Shown: positions 53,728-63,682, numbered from the stretch's first letter. The stretch is DNA of 64,000 bases from an uncultured Candidatus Poseidoniales archaeon (GCA_905182185.1 CAJJAP010000003.1:1-64000); one strand, 5' to 3'. Translations and numbers: made by a program. The notes: a model not told the origin generated them from the letters alone.

Positions 53728-54726
53728 TCAAAGTCCAAGTAGTGGTAAAAATAGTGACATCGGGTCACCGATTAGAGCGAATGGTATTATCGCCGGGAAA
53801 AGGAATACCAAAAGTGGTAATTTGTAACTGACCCAAACCATTTCCACTCCGAGTTCTTGTAATGTTGAAACATGAGCAAGCAATTCTTCATCGCTTGGAG
53901 TTCTTGATGGCGCTCTAGTTCGATGATGCACTGAAGTAGTCCCATCTGGCATTTCGATGACAGATGATAGCAGCCAAACATGAGAACCAACAACTCCCTT
54001 GAGTGGCATCATAGAGGCATGCCATGCCAATCTTAAATCCGATAATTTCTTGATATTACCGTTTGAAAGATTCTTAGCGAGAAGAATGAATGGTATTAGC
54101 AAGAAGATGAAACCACCCCACATTAACAATGAAATCGCGGGTGGTAATGAAATGATAGAATCTACTGTTGCAGATGAGTAGGTAAGGGGTAGTGCGGACC
54201 AACTTGGGATTAGTATTGCAACCCACATTAGACACTTAGCATCTGCACCACCATGAATCAATCTAAGCCTCCAGGCCAAATCAATTATCAGAATTGATGC
54301 ACCTACAGCCAAGGTTTTCCACCAAAGGGCCCCCAATGTGGTATCGTTGCCGACAAGAACTTCTAATGGCAAAGACTGTTGATACAAAATCGCACCACAA
54401 ATGACACCTGTAAGACTCACCATATACCATGATGTGACTATCAGGTCGAGTTTTGAACCGCGTAGAAGGTCGTTCAAACTCGGTCTGCCGATTACCGACA
54501 TACTAGCATAAGCAATTACTGCAGAAGCCGTCAAAAGTATTGTCCAATCTGCACCCTGTACCATTAGATCTAGAGCCCAAATAAAAATCGCTGGCTTAAT
54601 CCAGACAATCCAGTGCTCATTTTTGACCCTTCTTTCTTTGTGATCCATCCAAGCAGCCCACCCCATTCCAAGCAACAAAACAAGCACTCTGGTCCAGCTA
54701 AGAATCACGTCATCACTGATGGACAT
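53728..54726 (-). CDS. A24-family prepilin peptidase (PibD/ArlK-like)
   Basis: 332 residues with about eight helices. The two catalytic Asp are in AWMDHKERRVKN (Asp28) and GGADAKCLMW (Asp162), the GxGD-type aspartic protease signature. It cuts signal peptides from archaellin- or pilin-like proteins at the inner membrane face. A soluble segment of about 80 residues (residues 230-310) lies before the last helix. No pilin or archaellin genes are near. Confidence 0.82.
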   Translation of the reverse strand: MSISDDVILSWTRVLVLLLGMGWAAWMDHKERRVKNEHWIVWIKPAIFIWALDLMVQGADWTILLTASAVIAYASMSVIGRPSLNDLLRGSKLDLIVTSWYMVSLTGVICGAILYQQSLPLEVLVGNDTTLGALWWKTLAVGASILIIDLAWRLRLIHGGADAKCLMWVAILIPSWSALPLTYSSATVDSIISLPPAISLLMWGGFIFLLIPFILLAKNLSNGNIKKLSDLRLAWHASMMPLKGVVGSHVWLLSSVIEMPDGTTSVHHRTRAPSRTPSDEELLAHVSTLQELGVEMVWVSYKLPLLVFLFPAIIPFALIGDPMSLFLPLLGL

Positions 54727-54801
54727 ACTATGCGGATGGTGGCAATCACCTTAAAGACGGCCTTCATGGAGCAACCATTACCCCCCAATGGAGGACCTAT
54801 C

Positions 54802-55068
54802 ATGGATATCGAAACAAGACTAACACAAGTGGCTTCGGTCATTAAGCAAATCGACGACCCTAAGGTTCCTCGCAACATCCGCCGACAAGCAAAAGAGACT
54901 TGTGATTTGTGGTTACTCAATAAATCAAAGAAACTTGATGTCCGCATTGCAATGTCACAATCAAAGTTGGAAGAACTTTACGAGGACCCAAATATCCCTC
55001 CAGAATTTGGAACACTAATTCTAATGATTAATACTGAACTAGAAAAGATTCTAATCGAAGTACTGTGA
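54802..55068 (+). CDS. UPF0147 family protein
   Basis: 88 residues. IETRLTQVASVIKQIDDPKVPRN, RRQAKETCDLWLLN and IPPEFGTLILMINTELEKI match the archaeal UPF0147 family, a small helical protein of unknown function. The frame extends up to 54613 inside the prepilin peptidase gene; ATG 54802 (MDIETRL) gives the family length. Divergent from the peptidase. Confidence 0.85.
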   Translation: MDIETRLTQVASVIKQIDDPKVPRNIRRQAKETCDLWLLNKSKKLDVRIAMSQSKLEELYEDPNIPPEFGTLILMINTELEKILIEVL

Positions 55069-55070
55069 CA

Positions 55071-56513
55071 TCATTCTTCCTCAACCAGTTCAACGAATAG
55101 GTCCAGAATCCCTCGCGACTCAGCATTGATTTTTCCTTCACTCAATGATTCATTCAGTTCATCATATTGAGCAGAAGTCATGGATTCCTTTGCCCCTTGT
55201 AGAATCAAATCTTTCTGATCTGTTGTAACTCTCCCATAGCGAAGGACATGTTCTGCTGAATATTTAGACGACATCAAAATTATTTGCTTATCGCTCAATC
55301 CAAGAGTTGTTTGTAACTCATTAAGAATTTTAGTCTCATATAATGAAATCTTACCATCTTTGAGGGCGTTTTTCCATGCTTCATCAATTGTGGGAGCTCT
55401 CTCCGACAGAAGTATTGCTATTGGACGAGTTTCCTCAATATTCTCGAGAACTATTTTTATTATTACTGCGAATGGCACTGCTAAAATCATACCTAGAATA
55501 CCCCATAACCAGAATGAGAATGCGGTTACTAGCAATAGAACAACAGGAGATAAATCTAGTGCACTTCCAGCCCAACGAGTTTCTATTACATTACCCCACA
55601 TTTGTTGATTGGTCAATAATAGGACCATTAGCAGAAGCAAAGTGCTCGGGTCTAGTAAGATTAGCCCAAGAATAATTGGAGGCACTGTTGCAATTAGCGA
55701 ACCGATATAGGGGACATAATTTAGCAAGAATGTGATAAGTGCCCAAGTGAACCATAAATCAATTCCGAAAAATGCCATTATGATACCAGCAATAACCGCA
55801 GTACCAACTCCAACTCCAGTTTTTACAATGATATATGTATTGACACTTGATTCAATTTGATCTCTTATCATCTGTACTTTTTCATTTGCTCCACCTGGCC
55901 ATGCACGTTCTATTCTACCCGGCAATAAACTGGCCTCGAAAATAATAAAAAGTAGAAAGAACATGACTGTTAAACTGGTCGTCAATACACTACCTGTACT
56001 AGACATCATTCCGACTAGAACATCTGAGAACTGCTGATTATCAGATAACAATCCCAACTCAGATAAATCGCTGCCTAAATCAGAATCAGGACTACCTACT
56101 GCATCCACTATTACTGGACCAATAATCGACATACTCTTGAGATTTAACCACTTTTCATCCAACTGATTATTGTATTTTTGCATCTCTTCCTCATTACCGA
56201 TCAACTCATCTGCTTGTTGATATGCAAAAAGTGTAGCACTGCTAACAATCAGTAGAGCCATCATTAGCATTGTAAAGTATGATAGAATAACTGGAAAACC
56301 ACTCACTGAGAGTTTATCTGCTCCTGGTTTCAATACAAAATAAATTGCTAGTGCAATGAAAAACGGTTGCAAAACTCCTTGCAAATATATCATTGCAATG
56401 GTTAATACCGCTATTATGACCAATACATTGGCAGCTGCAGATAAGCGTCTATCGAATAAACCAAAATCAGAAGTGTCAACTGCATGCTCCATGCGTATCC
56501 ATCCCCTTATCAT
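55071..56513 (-). CDS. AI-2E family transporter/permease
   Basis: 480 residues with about eight helices, of the PerM/YdiK (AI-2E) family. NLLNYVPYIGSLIATVPPIILG-like segments (FLLNYVPYIGSLIA, then VPPIILGLILLD) and LSPVVLLLVTAFSFWLWGILGMILAVP are the usual signature. A soluble loop lies near residues 100-170 and a helical C-terminal tail of about 100 residues follows. The transported compound is uncertain. Starts 56492 or 56513. Confidence 0.85.
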   Translation of the reverse strand: MIRGWIRMEHAVDTSDFGLFDRRLSAAANVLVIIAVLTIAMIYLQGVLQPFFIALAIYFVLKPGADKLSVSGFPVILSYFTMLMMALLIVSSATLFAYQQADELIGNEEEMQKYNNQLDEKWLNLKSMSIIGPVIVDAVGSPDSDLGSDLSELGLLSDNQQFSDVLVGMMSSTGSVLTTSLTVMFFLLFIIFEASLLPGRIERAWPGGANEKVQMIRDQIESSVNTYIIVKTGVGVGTAVIAGIIMAFFGIDLWFTWALITFLLNYVPYIGSLIATVPPIILGLILLDPSTLLLLMVLLLTNQQMWGNVIETRWAGSALDLSPVVLLLVTAFSFWLWGILGMILAVPFAVIIKIVLENIEETRPIAILLSERAPTIDEAWKNALKDGKISLYETKILNELQTTLGLSDKQIILMSSKYSAEHVLRYGRVTTDQKDLILQGAKESMTSAQYDELNESLSEGKINAESRGILDLFVELVEEE

Positions 56514-56544
56514 TCTTCAAGATGACACCCAATAATGCGTTGAT

Positions 56545-57903
56545 TCACTCTTCTTGAGTGAAATCTGCTTTGCTCGCATCGTATATTTTGGGATCTGATA
56601 GTTTTAGCGAAAGCGCTGCTGAACAGAGCATAATCAAACCGCACAAATGGAAGGCTGTATGGTAGTCCCATGGATATCTTCCATCGGAAGTCAATACCCA
56701 GACTAGGCCTCCTGAAAGTGGCCCTATTATTCTTGCAAATGCTCCAAATGATTCATTTGCCCCCATGACAACTCCCAATTCATATCCTTCTGCTTTTGCA
56801 AATTGGGCCAATAGAGTTGATGATGACGGTTGGAACAGTCCACTCCCTATTGACAGAATACCCGTAACTGCAAGTATGTGTAACCAAGCATATTCAGATT
56901 GCGAATAAGGTATCAATACAAGCCCCAGTCCTGTCAACAATGCTGCAACTGTAAGTAATCTTCGCGAACCAAATTTCTTGGTCAACGGGCCTATTAAGAA
57001 CCCCTGTGTAATAATTCCTGTAACTCCAATCATGGCAAATATGCGGCCATTATCCGCCTCACTGAAATTAAGCCCACCATCCATAATTGGCATACCGGTA
57101 TAGAGGATGAATATTGCGTGCATTATGGTGAAACCAAATGTGAATAACATCGCCACCCAGATAATCACGGCAATCGAACCTTTACCGAGCATTTTCCTAG
57201 AATTGCCATACATATTCTTCATCTGCTGGCTCCAACTTCTCGATGCGTCAACTTTACGCATATCGGGAGTTAAAGATTCAGGCAAGTTTCGGATTGCTAC
57301 CAATAATGAAATTGTGGATAATACACTGGCTAAGAGACAGGGCAATAAGTAGGGATAGGTTTCAAAGATAGTTCCTTGAAAAGTCTCCCATCGTAATGCA
57401 GGAGCCGATAATTCACCTCCCAAAAATGGACCGATAGTAAAACCTAAACCGAATGCTGCCCCTATGATACCCATTCTTGTCGCCAATTGCTGGGGGTTGC
57501 TAACATCGCCAATATATGCTCTAGCAACAGCAATATTACCATTAAAAACACCTGCGAGAAATCTTGTTGCAAGAGCCATCAGCAACGTATTGGAAAGACC
57601 AAAGGCGGCGAAGAAGACTGTGTTTCCAACTAGGCCCACCATCAAAACTGGCCTTCGACCAATGCGGTCACTCAGTGACCCCCAAAATGGAGAGAAAAGA
57701 AACTGTGCGGCTGAATAAGAAGTCATCAGTAACCCGACCCAAAGGCCTATTTCGGTCACTCCTTCTGCTCCAGCAAGGTCTTCTACGAGATAGGTGAGGA
57801 ATGGAATTACAATTCCAAAACCAATCATATCGATCATCGTTACAAGAAATAGAACAACCAGTGCGCCTTTACTCGCATCCTTGACCTTACCCGTGTCAAC
57901 CAT
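56545..57903 (-). CDS. MFS transporter, Tet/drug-efflux type
   Basis: About 452 residues with 12 helices. FGFVIPFLTYLV-like start (MIGFGIVIPFLTYL), GSLSDRIGRRPVLM (the MFS motif A between helices 2 and 3), and GRPRHL-type second-half repeat (LTKKFGSRRLL). It resembles the TetA-like branch of the major facilitator superfamily; exporting drugs or metabolites is likely. ATG 57903 (MVDTGKVK) is preferred to 57933. Confidence 0.87.
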   Translation of the reverse strand: MVDTGKVKDASKGALVVLFLVTMIDMIGFGIVIPFLTYLVEDLAGAEGVTEIGLWVGLLMTSYSAAQFLFSPFWGSLSDRIGRRPVLMVGLVGNTVFFAAFGLSNTLLMALATRFLAGVFNGNIAVARAYIGDVSNPQQLATRMGIIGAAFGLGFTIGPFLGGELSAPALRWETFQGTIFETYPYLLPCLLASVLSTISLLVAIRNLPESLTPDMRKVDASRSWSQQMKNMYGNSRKMLGKGSIAVIIWVAMLFTFGFTIMHAIFILYTGMPIMDGGLNFSEADNGRIFAMIGVTGIITQGFLIGPLTKKFGSRRLLTVAALLTGLGLVLIPYSQSEYAWLHILAVTGILSIGSGLFQPSSSTLLAQFAKAEGYELGVVMGANESFGAFARIIGPLSGGLVWVLTSDGRYPWDYHTAFHLCGLIMLCSAALSLKLSDPKIYDASKADFTQEE

Positions 57904-57996
57904 TATTGCACCCAGTTCAAGGGATAGATTCACCCTTTTGTAATAGAGGGGTAGATATCAGTAATGCCCTGCATTACGATTGAAATGAATGTACAT

Positions 57997-60072
57997 TCAA
58001 GCAGGAGAAATTGATGTATTTGCTGGTGTCAATCTGTCGATAACCGCTTCTAATCGCTCTACTAAACTTGCTTTATCAGAATGCTTAACCAAAGCATGTT
58101 GCATAACTTCATCCAAAGTATCAACTGCAATGACATCAATAAGATCCTCATACTTGTCATCAAGGAGTACATCTTGCAAATTTGCCCGAGGAATAATCAC
58201 CGTTTTGATTCCACAACGTGCTGCTGCCTCTATTTTCGCAGTTACGCCACCGATAGGAAGTACTTCTCCGCGTACTGATAATGAACCGGTCATGGCTAAA
58301 TCTTGGCGAATTGGAATATTCTCCAATGCAGAAATAACCGCTGTTGCGATAGTGATGGATGCTGAATCCCCATCAACACCGTGGGTGTTAACGAATTGAA
58401 CATGAATATCATAATCGGATACATTCTTACCGGTTAGCTTCTTGATTACTGCGCTAACATTTGTCACTGATTCCTTAGCGAGATCAGACAGACCACCAGT
58501 GGCATGGATTTTGCCGCCACCACCTTGACTCGGAGTAACTAATGCTTCGACTGGTAACATGATTCCACTGAAATCGGACAAACCAGAGTTTGCACCTAAT
58601 ACAGCCAAACCATTTACTCTACCAACTCTTTCACCAGTGCTGACTATTTGTGAATAATCTAATCTTCTTTCAATCATCCTGTCAGCAACTTGTTGTTCAA
58701 GAGGTTTAGCAATCTCCCGTGCCTTTAGAACGTGCTCGGCTGTAGTGAGAGGAGCGTTTTCTTCCATTGCCAAATCTCCAGCAATACGGACAAGACCACC
58801 TAGTTCACGCAGGCGTAGTGATAGTTTTCCACGTCGTCCCGCTCTTCTTTGTGCTTCTCTTAGAATTATGCTGACCCCACTCTTATCAAAATGTGGAATC
58901 TCGCGAGAGGTGTCAATATCCCTCAATACTTCTTGAGCGATGAATCTAATCAAGCGACGGCGATTACGTGCGGTATCAGGCATTTCTGAATTGACATAGA
59001 CTTCATACCCGTATCCTCTGATTCTACTTCGCAGTGCTGGATGCATTCCTTGGATTGCATCTAGGTTGCCCGCAGCAATAAGAATAAAATCACATGGAAC
59101 TGGCTCAGTCTTGGTTAGTGCACCACTGGAGCGTTCTGAACGGCCCGAGATGGAAAAAGCCCTCTCTTGCATTGCTGTTAGCAGTGCTTGTTGCTCTTCC
59201 AAACGAAGTAAATTAACTTCATCGATGTAGAGAACTCCTTTGTTAGCCCGATGAATTGCACCAGGTTCAACTCTGTCATGAGCAGAAGTTTCCATTCCTC
59301 CAGATTGGAAAGGGTCGTGTCGCACATCACCTAGCAATGAACCGGCTAATGTTGCTGTGGCATCAATAAATGGCGGCACCTCACCTTGCTCATGCTTAAC
59401 CAGTAGTTTTGGAATTCTGCTTTGATCAACCGAACCTAGACGGCTACGGATGAACATGTATCCGAAGGCTAGTAGGAAACCTCCGAAGAGAAGTGTCATG
59501 ATGTCTCCAGATTGTATGGCTGCAATAAATAGTAGAAGGCCAATTAAACCAAATGCAAGTAGTAGAACTTTTTGTGACTTAGCCTTTTGTTGGCGAATTG
59601 CTTCTTTTTGGACTTTGATAATTCTGTCTCCGCGACCAGCAGGTACAGAACGAACTCTAGGTTCATTCTCATCTTCTTCATTTGGATAAATCAAAATATC
59701 TTCAAGAGAATCCGCCGGTAGTAAATCTGTCATCGACCTTGCTAGCATTGATTTACCAGTACCTGGGTCTCCAATCATTAGCATGTGCCTGCGTTGTTCA
59801 GCAGCTTTTTTGATAATGAGAGAACCTGCTTCTTGACCAATTACTTGGTCTACTAATCTCTTTGGGATTGGGACATCTTTAGTTGATTCAAAATCAACAT
59901 CACTAATCCATTCTTCAACACTAGATTGTAAAATTTCATCCGAACCCTGAGGCTCCGGCGCCCAAACTGTGACTTCAGTTTCATCAACATCAACTGCATC
60001 ATTCTCTTCGAGAGCAATAGCGATAGGTCCCTCTTCTACAAGGTCACCTGTGTCATCAGTGTCTTCTGCCAC
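57997..60072 (-). CDS. lonB: Archaeal Lon protease, membrane-anchored
   Basis: ATP-dependent protease. 691 residues: acidic N-terminus, AAA+ domain with Walker [10 protein letters not shown] and Walker [10 protein letters not shown], interrupted by two helices ([31 protein letters not shown]) that anchor it to the cytoplasmic side of the membrane, and a C-terminal protease domain with the catalytic Ser in GVDGDSASI and Lys in [10 protein letters not shown]. This is the LonB arrangement found in archaea. ATG at 60072. Confidence 0.94.
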   Translation of the reverse strand: MAEDTDDTGDLVEEGPIAIALEENDAVDVDETEVTVWAPEPQGSDEILQSSVEEWISDVDFESTKDVPIPKRLVDQVIGQEAGSLIIKKAAEQRRHMLMIGDPGTGKSMLARSMTDLLPADSLEDILIYPNEEDENEPRVRSVPAGRGDRIIKVQKEAIRQQKAKSQKVLLLAFGLIGLLLFIAAIQSGDIMTLLFGGFLLAFGYMFIRSRLGSVDQSRIPKLLVKHEQGEVPPFIDATATLAGSLLGDVRHDPFQSGGMETSAHDRVEPGAIHRANKGVLYIDEVNLLRLEEQQALLTAMQERAFSISGRSERSSGALTKTEPVPCDFILIAAGNLDAIQGMHPALRSRIRGYGYEVYVNSEMPDTARNRRRLIRFIAQEVLRDIDTSREIPHFDKSGVSIILREAQRRAGRRGKLSLRLRELGGLVRIAGDLAMEENAPLTTAEHVLKAREIAKPLEQQVADRMIERRLDYSQIVSTGERVGRVNGLAVLGANSGLSDFSGIMLPVEALVTPSQGGGGKIHATGGLSDLAKESVTNVSAVIKKLTGKNVSDYDIHVQFVNTHGVDGDSASITIATAVISALENIPIRQDLAMTGSLSVRGEVLPIGGVTAKIEAAARCGIKTVIIPRANLQDVLLDDKYEDLIDVIAVDTLDEVMQHALVKHSDKASLVERLEAVIDRLTPANTSISPA

Positions 60073-60161
60073 GATATTCCCTCACGTTGCTCCCCTTTAG
60101 GGGTTTAGCCTTCATAATTATCAGCAACAATGCCTAAACGACTTACTGAGAGCCTGTTGAC

Positions 60162-62210
60162 TCAAAGTTTACCTTCTAGGTATTGTTGTCCGTAATGTTG
60201 CCATTGTTCCATTGTCCATCCCACTGGTATTCCAGCAGCAGGGATTGGTGGACCCATTACAGGCTCCTGTACAATCACTGGTTGTTGAACTACTGGTTGA
60301 GGCATTGGCATTGGCATTGGCATTGCTGCAACTGGTTGCTGGAACAAATCTTGAGTCCCACCATACATAGAGTTTGCAACTAAATCATCTGCAGGCAATT
60401 CGCTGCCCCACTTGACTTCTTCTTCTGCGGAATTACCTCCACGCATTATCATCAAACCAATCAGTAGTGCTGCAATTATTGCGAATGCAACCGCTCCAAT
60501 AATGATCATATTATTCTCTGATAAGCCACTTGTTTCAGAGTTACTTTGAACTTCTTCAACAGGGCATTCTGCTCGTGGATCTTCACAAGCAGGTCCGATT
60601 TGAGTTTCGAGTTCAACTAATTTCGCATCTAATTCAGTAGTGTCTTCAGTAGATTCACTAATTTGTAAATTCAATTCTTCCTTGCTTGCTAATAGATCTG
60701 CTAGGTACTCACTAAACATGGTATCATCCATATCCGCAACTGCTGGCATTTCTTCAGTGATGTGCCACTTAACACCGGTCAAGGTCTTGTAATCATCACC
60801 ACTACTGTCAACTCCTTCGAAAGTAACTTGGTAATAATCCATGTAGTTTGAACCTGATTCTCTTGCAAGTTGTCCTTCGACAAATAGTGATGGAATAAGT
60901 AATTCTGAGCTCCAGCCGATATTGGACTTGGACACATCAAGGTCATATTCCCAAAGTCCATCGCAAGTTCCAGTTAAATCATTACATACATTCCATGCTA
61001 CAGATAGACTGGTAAAGATTGGTGAATCTTCCGTAAGCGTCATTGCAGCAGTTGGAGTTTGTCCGACATATGTGTCTGTGACATTGACAAACATGTGTCC
61101 TGAGCCATCATCATCTGTTGAGGTCATAAATGGATATGCATCAAATACTACCACTGAAATCTCGTAAGAGTTTGTATCGTACTTGTCGCTTGCCATTAGA
61201 GTGATAGTTTGGTCCCCATTAACATCGAATAGTAGTGTTAAACTGTTGTCGATCAAGTTGAATCTTGCAGCACCTGGTTCGCTGGAAACAACTGTGACAT
61301 ATGCTCCAGAAGCATCATCATCAACGTCACTAATCCTTGAACCGAGGTCGATTACCATTTGAGTTCCTCTCTTGATAGTAATTGATTCAATTCCATCCAT
61401 GTCTACACGAGGTGCATCATTGATTTCTTGAACCTTGATAATGATTGTTTGGTCGGAGTATTGCTCTCCATCACTGGCCCTTAGAGTAAGTGTGGTTTGA
61501 CCGTTTACATCATCATCAACTGTCTCAAAAGAAAGAATGTTACCATGGATTTCTGCTGTGATTATTTCAGGGTTGCTATTATCAATTACCTGTATAGTTA
61601 AGGTACTGATATCCAAAGTTTGACCCATGTCGTCTGTATCGGTAACAAGCGATACTAGTGAGAGAATATCGTTACCACCTTCATCCACCATTTGAGTTGG
61701 AAGTCCTGCCCAACGAGGTTGTCCATTTTCAATGACATTGAATAATAGTGTTCCATATGGTAGTTCACCAGTTTCGCTATAATCTCCTCCATCATCCATT
61801 TGGATTTCTATTCCTTGTTGACCGAGAGGGCAACCTTGAACAGAATCGTATGCAAAATTGACTTCAAGTTCTTGTGTAGTAGGATGCCAAGCGACAAATG
61901 AAGAGTCATCCGAAGTGATTAGTAGGTTTGAAAGATGAGTCTCAGGATCATTGATATGACCTGTCATGTCAACCATTGTTGAAATATCACACATTACTGA
62001 AGGTACAGGTTCTGCAACAATTGTTGGAACGCCGTTTGCGAGTTTGAATCCATCAGTTCCTGTTGAGACCTGCCAATCTCCAGTTTGTCCCTCTAGAGTC
62101 AACTGTTCGTGAACGGATGTCATACCAGCCGGCAGACATCTCAAGAACTGGTGAAACCACATATTCTCTTCCCTCATTATTTGTTCCTTCATAGACCACT
62201 GATTCGCCAC
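60162..62210 (-). CDS. Large exported protein, C-terminal fragment with anchor and tail
   Basis: Third part of a gene that runs from 63651 to 60162 (about 1,162 residues) with three frameshifts; the last is in a GGG run at about 62089-62091, so real coding in this frame begins there and ATG 62210 is not a start. It contains cadherin-like/Ig-like repeats (VQEINDAPRVDMDGI, LRASDGEQYSDQT), a coiled-coil stretch, one membrane helix near its end (MIIIGAVAFAIIAALLIGLM), and a cytoplasmic tail with MPMPMPMPQP and GWTMEQWQHYGQQYLEG at the C-terminus. Confidence 0.75.
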   Translation of the reverse strand: MANQWSMKEQIMREENMWFHQFLRCLPAGMTSVHEQLTLEGQTGDWQVSTGTDGFKLANGVPTIVAEPVPSVMCDISTMVDMTGHINDPETHLSNLLITSDDSSFVAWHPTTQELEVNFAYDSVQGCPLGQQGIEIQMDDGGDYSETGELPYGTLLFNVIENGQPRWAGLPTQMVDEGGNDILSLVSLVTDTDDMGQTLDISTLTIQVIDNSNPEIITAEIHGNILSFETVDDDVNGQTTLTLRASDGEQYSDQTIIIKVQEINDAPRVDMDGIESITIKRGTQMVIDLGSRISDVDDDASGAYVTVVSSEPGAARFNLIDNSLTLLFDVNGDQTITLMASDKYDTNSYEISVVVFDAYPFMTSTDDDGSGHMFVNVTDTYVGQTPTAAMTLTEDSPIFTSLSVAWNVCNDLTGTCDGLWEYDLDVSKSNIGWSSELLIPSLFVEGQLARESGSNYMDYYQVTFEGVDSSGDDYKTLTGVKWHITEEMPAVADMDDTMFSEYLADLLASKEELNLQISESTEDTTELDAKLVELETQIGPACEDPRAECPVEEVQSNSETSGLSENNMIIIGAVAFAIIAALLIGLMIMRGGNSAEEEVKWGSELPADDLVANSMYGGTQDLFQQPVAAMPMPMPMPQPVVQQPVIVQEPVMGPPIPAAGIPVGWTMEQWQHYGQQYLEGKL

Positions 62211-63072
62211 CGCTGACTATTTCAGAAATCCATTGGTTAGCACCAGTTTCAGAAACTTCAATGTCAAACGACATTGTGTGAATGGTATCTACGAAATCAT
62301 CCGCATCACCCTTTGCTAGTACTGAGAATTGATCTCCTCTTTCAACGATATTGCTATCTAGTACCGCTGCTTTCTTTGACAAAGGAACCCTGTCATGGTC
62401 AATTTGCTGTAGTACTACGTTATTTGCACTATTTGTTTCATCTACCAAGTTCTTCAAACGAACTCCGAAGGTCGTTTTCCAAGCATTACTAGGAAGAGAT
62501 GATGTGTCAAATGTTGTTTGAACCGATTGTGTTGCACCCATGTTCAAATTGGCTAGTGAAACTGAATCTATTGCAACCTCGTTGATTCCGTTCTTGTAAA
62601 AGAATTCAACATCTCCACCAGCAGTGTAATCTAAATCACCTACATTACTAATTGTAGATTGCAAGGTTAGAAGATCTCCTGTGACATATCCTGCTGAACT
62701 TTCTGGGTTTGTGATTTGGACTGCGCCTGGAGTTAGATCCATCTTTGGACCCATTGTAGAGTCGATTGCATGGTATACGTGTTCTGAAGTACCACCTGCT
62801 GAAACGCTGTTACCGGACATCAATACTCCGATAACAATCGCCTTTGATAATCCACCAGGAACTACTGATGTTGGCACTGAAGACCAAGTTTGAGATTGCG
62901 AAGTTGCAGTTGGTGTAACGCTAGCAAAGGAAGTTCCTGTGCCTGCGCTCTTGGATTTGTAAGTATCACTATCGGTTAACCAACCCATCCAGCAGTTGTA
63001 GCCATGTGGAATTCCACTCGTGTAAGAATAACCTGTACATTCTTCATCAACAAGGGCTGCGTATAGTTTCAT
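62053..63072 (-). CDS. Large exported protein, middle fragment (CARDB-like)
   Basis: Second part of the exported protein. The segment with AVQITNPESSAGYVTGD, STISNVGDLDYTAGGDVEF and NSANNVVLQQIDHDRVP is a CARDB-type beta-sandwich (residues about 125-250). The frame enters after a one-base deletion near 63075-63085 and leaves at the GGG insertion near 62090. Coding past 62090 in this frame (NWRLAGLNRN) is spurious. Confidence 0.75.
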   Translation of the reverse strand: MKLYAALVDEECTGYSYTSGIPHGYNCWMGWLTDSDTYKSKSAGTGTSFASVTPTATSQSQTWSSVPTSVVPGGLSKAIVIGVLMSGNSVSAGGTSEHVYHAIDSTMGPKMDLTPGAVQITNPESSAGYVTGDLLTLQSTISNVGDLDYTAGGDVEFFYKNGINEVAIDSVSLANLNMGATQSVQTTFDTSSLPSNAWKTTFGVRLKNLVDETNSANNVVLQQIDHDRVPLSKKAAVLDSNIVERGDQFSVLAKGDADDFVDTIHTMSFDIEVSETGANQWISEIVSGGESVVYEGTNNEGREYVVSPVLEMSAGWYDIRSRTVDSRGTNWRLAGLNRN

Positions 63073-63587
63073 ATTGCTGCTGGACTTGCAGTACCAGTGT
63101 ATTTGTATGAAATATCAATGTCATAAGTTCCTCCACTTTGACTGATAGATGCACTCATTCCGTAGTCGTTAGTAGTAGAAGCCATTCCGCCACCGGAAGA
63201 AAAGAGAGTGTCATATGTGTCATAATTAGCTGAAGCCCCGCCTTGGTTCTTATCTGTGCGGTCACCGAAGTAAGCATCTGGTGCACCTCCGGTTGACCAT
63301 GCCCAGTTGTAAGGTGATACTGCTCCAGCACGTGCAGTATCTGTATCGCCATAGGAAGAGGACATGTATGTGATGTAAACATATTCGTCAGGGTGAAGTC
63401 CCTTGACTGCGTGATGTGCATCAGAGCCTCCACCGGTCTTGGAACAGTGACCACAGTTATCTGAAGAGATATATTGTCCAAAGACAACGTGCCCCGGACT
63501 TGTTGCCGAGGAAGCATGCTTAACAATTGGTTCATCCTCAAGGTTTTCATTGATTTCAAGTGCATTTAATTGTGCAGTGAACCCCAT
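63069..63587 (-). CDS. Large exported protein, N-terminal fragment (thioredoxin-like/Omp28)
   Basis: First large part of the exported protein. It holds a thioredoxin-like/Omp28 domain: HVVFGQYISSDNCGHC with a CxxC pair, YVYITYMSS and APDAYFGDRTD. The predicted start at 63587 is internal: the signal peptide (63595-63651) is in another frame because of one extra base near 63598 in a GGG run. Joined, the start reads ...LFLGSLSMGFTAQ, a good secretion signal. Ends early at SPAAI because of the next frameshift. Confidence 0.75.
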   Translation of the reverse strand: MGFTAQLNALEINENLEDEPIVKHASSATSPGHVVFGQYISSDNCGHCSKTGGGSDAHHAVKGLHPDEYVYITYMSSSYGDTDTARAGAVSPYNWAWSTGGAPDAYFGDRTDKNQGGASANYDTYDTLFSSGGGMASTTNDYGMSASISQSGGTYDIDISYKYTGTASPAAI

Positions 63588-63594
63588 GGATAAA

Positions 63595-63651
63595 CTACCC
63601 TAAAAAGAGTGCAACTATAGTTAGGGCAAGTAGACGTGCTGGCATCTTCAT
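63595..63651 (-). other. Signal-peptide coding segment of the large exported protein
   Basis: ATG 63651 opens MKMPARLLALTIVALFLG, a basic N-terminus and hydrophobic core, then a TAG in frame. Skipping one base after GGG joins it to the frame at 63587. The TATA box at 63673-63682 lies 26 bases upstream, so this is the true leaderless start. The frame is too short to be reported alone. Confidence 0.65.
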
Positions 63652-63672
63652 GTCATCCCACCCGTCAGACGG

Positions 63673-63682
63673 TATTTTAAAG
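63673..63682 (-). promoter_or_regulatory. TATA box of the large exported protein
   Basis: On the minus strand CTTTAAAATA is centred near 63677, 26 bases before ATG 63651, giving a leaderless transcript. The region 63683-63823 contains no gene and has the divergent promoter of the next one. Confidence 0.6.
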
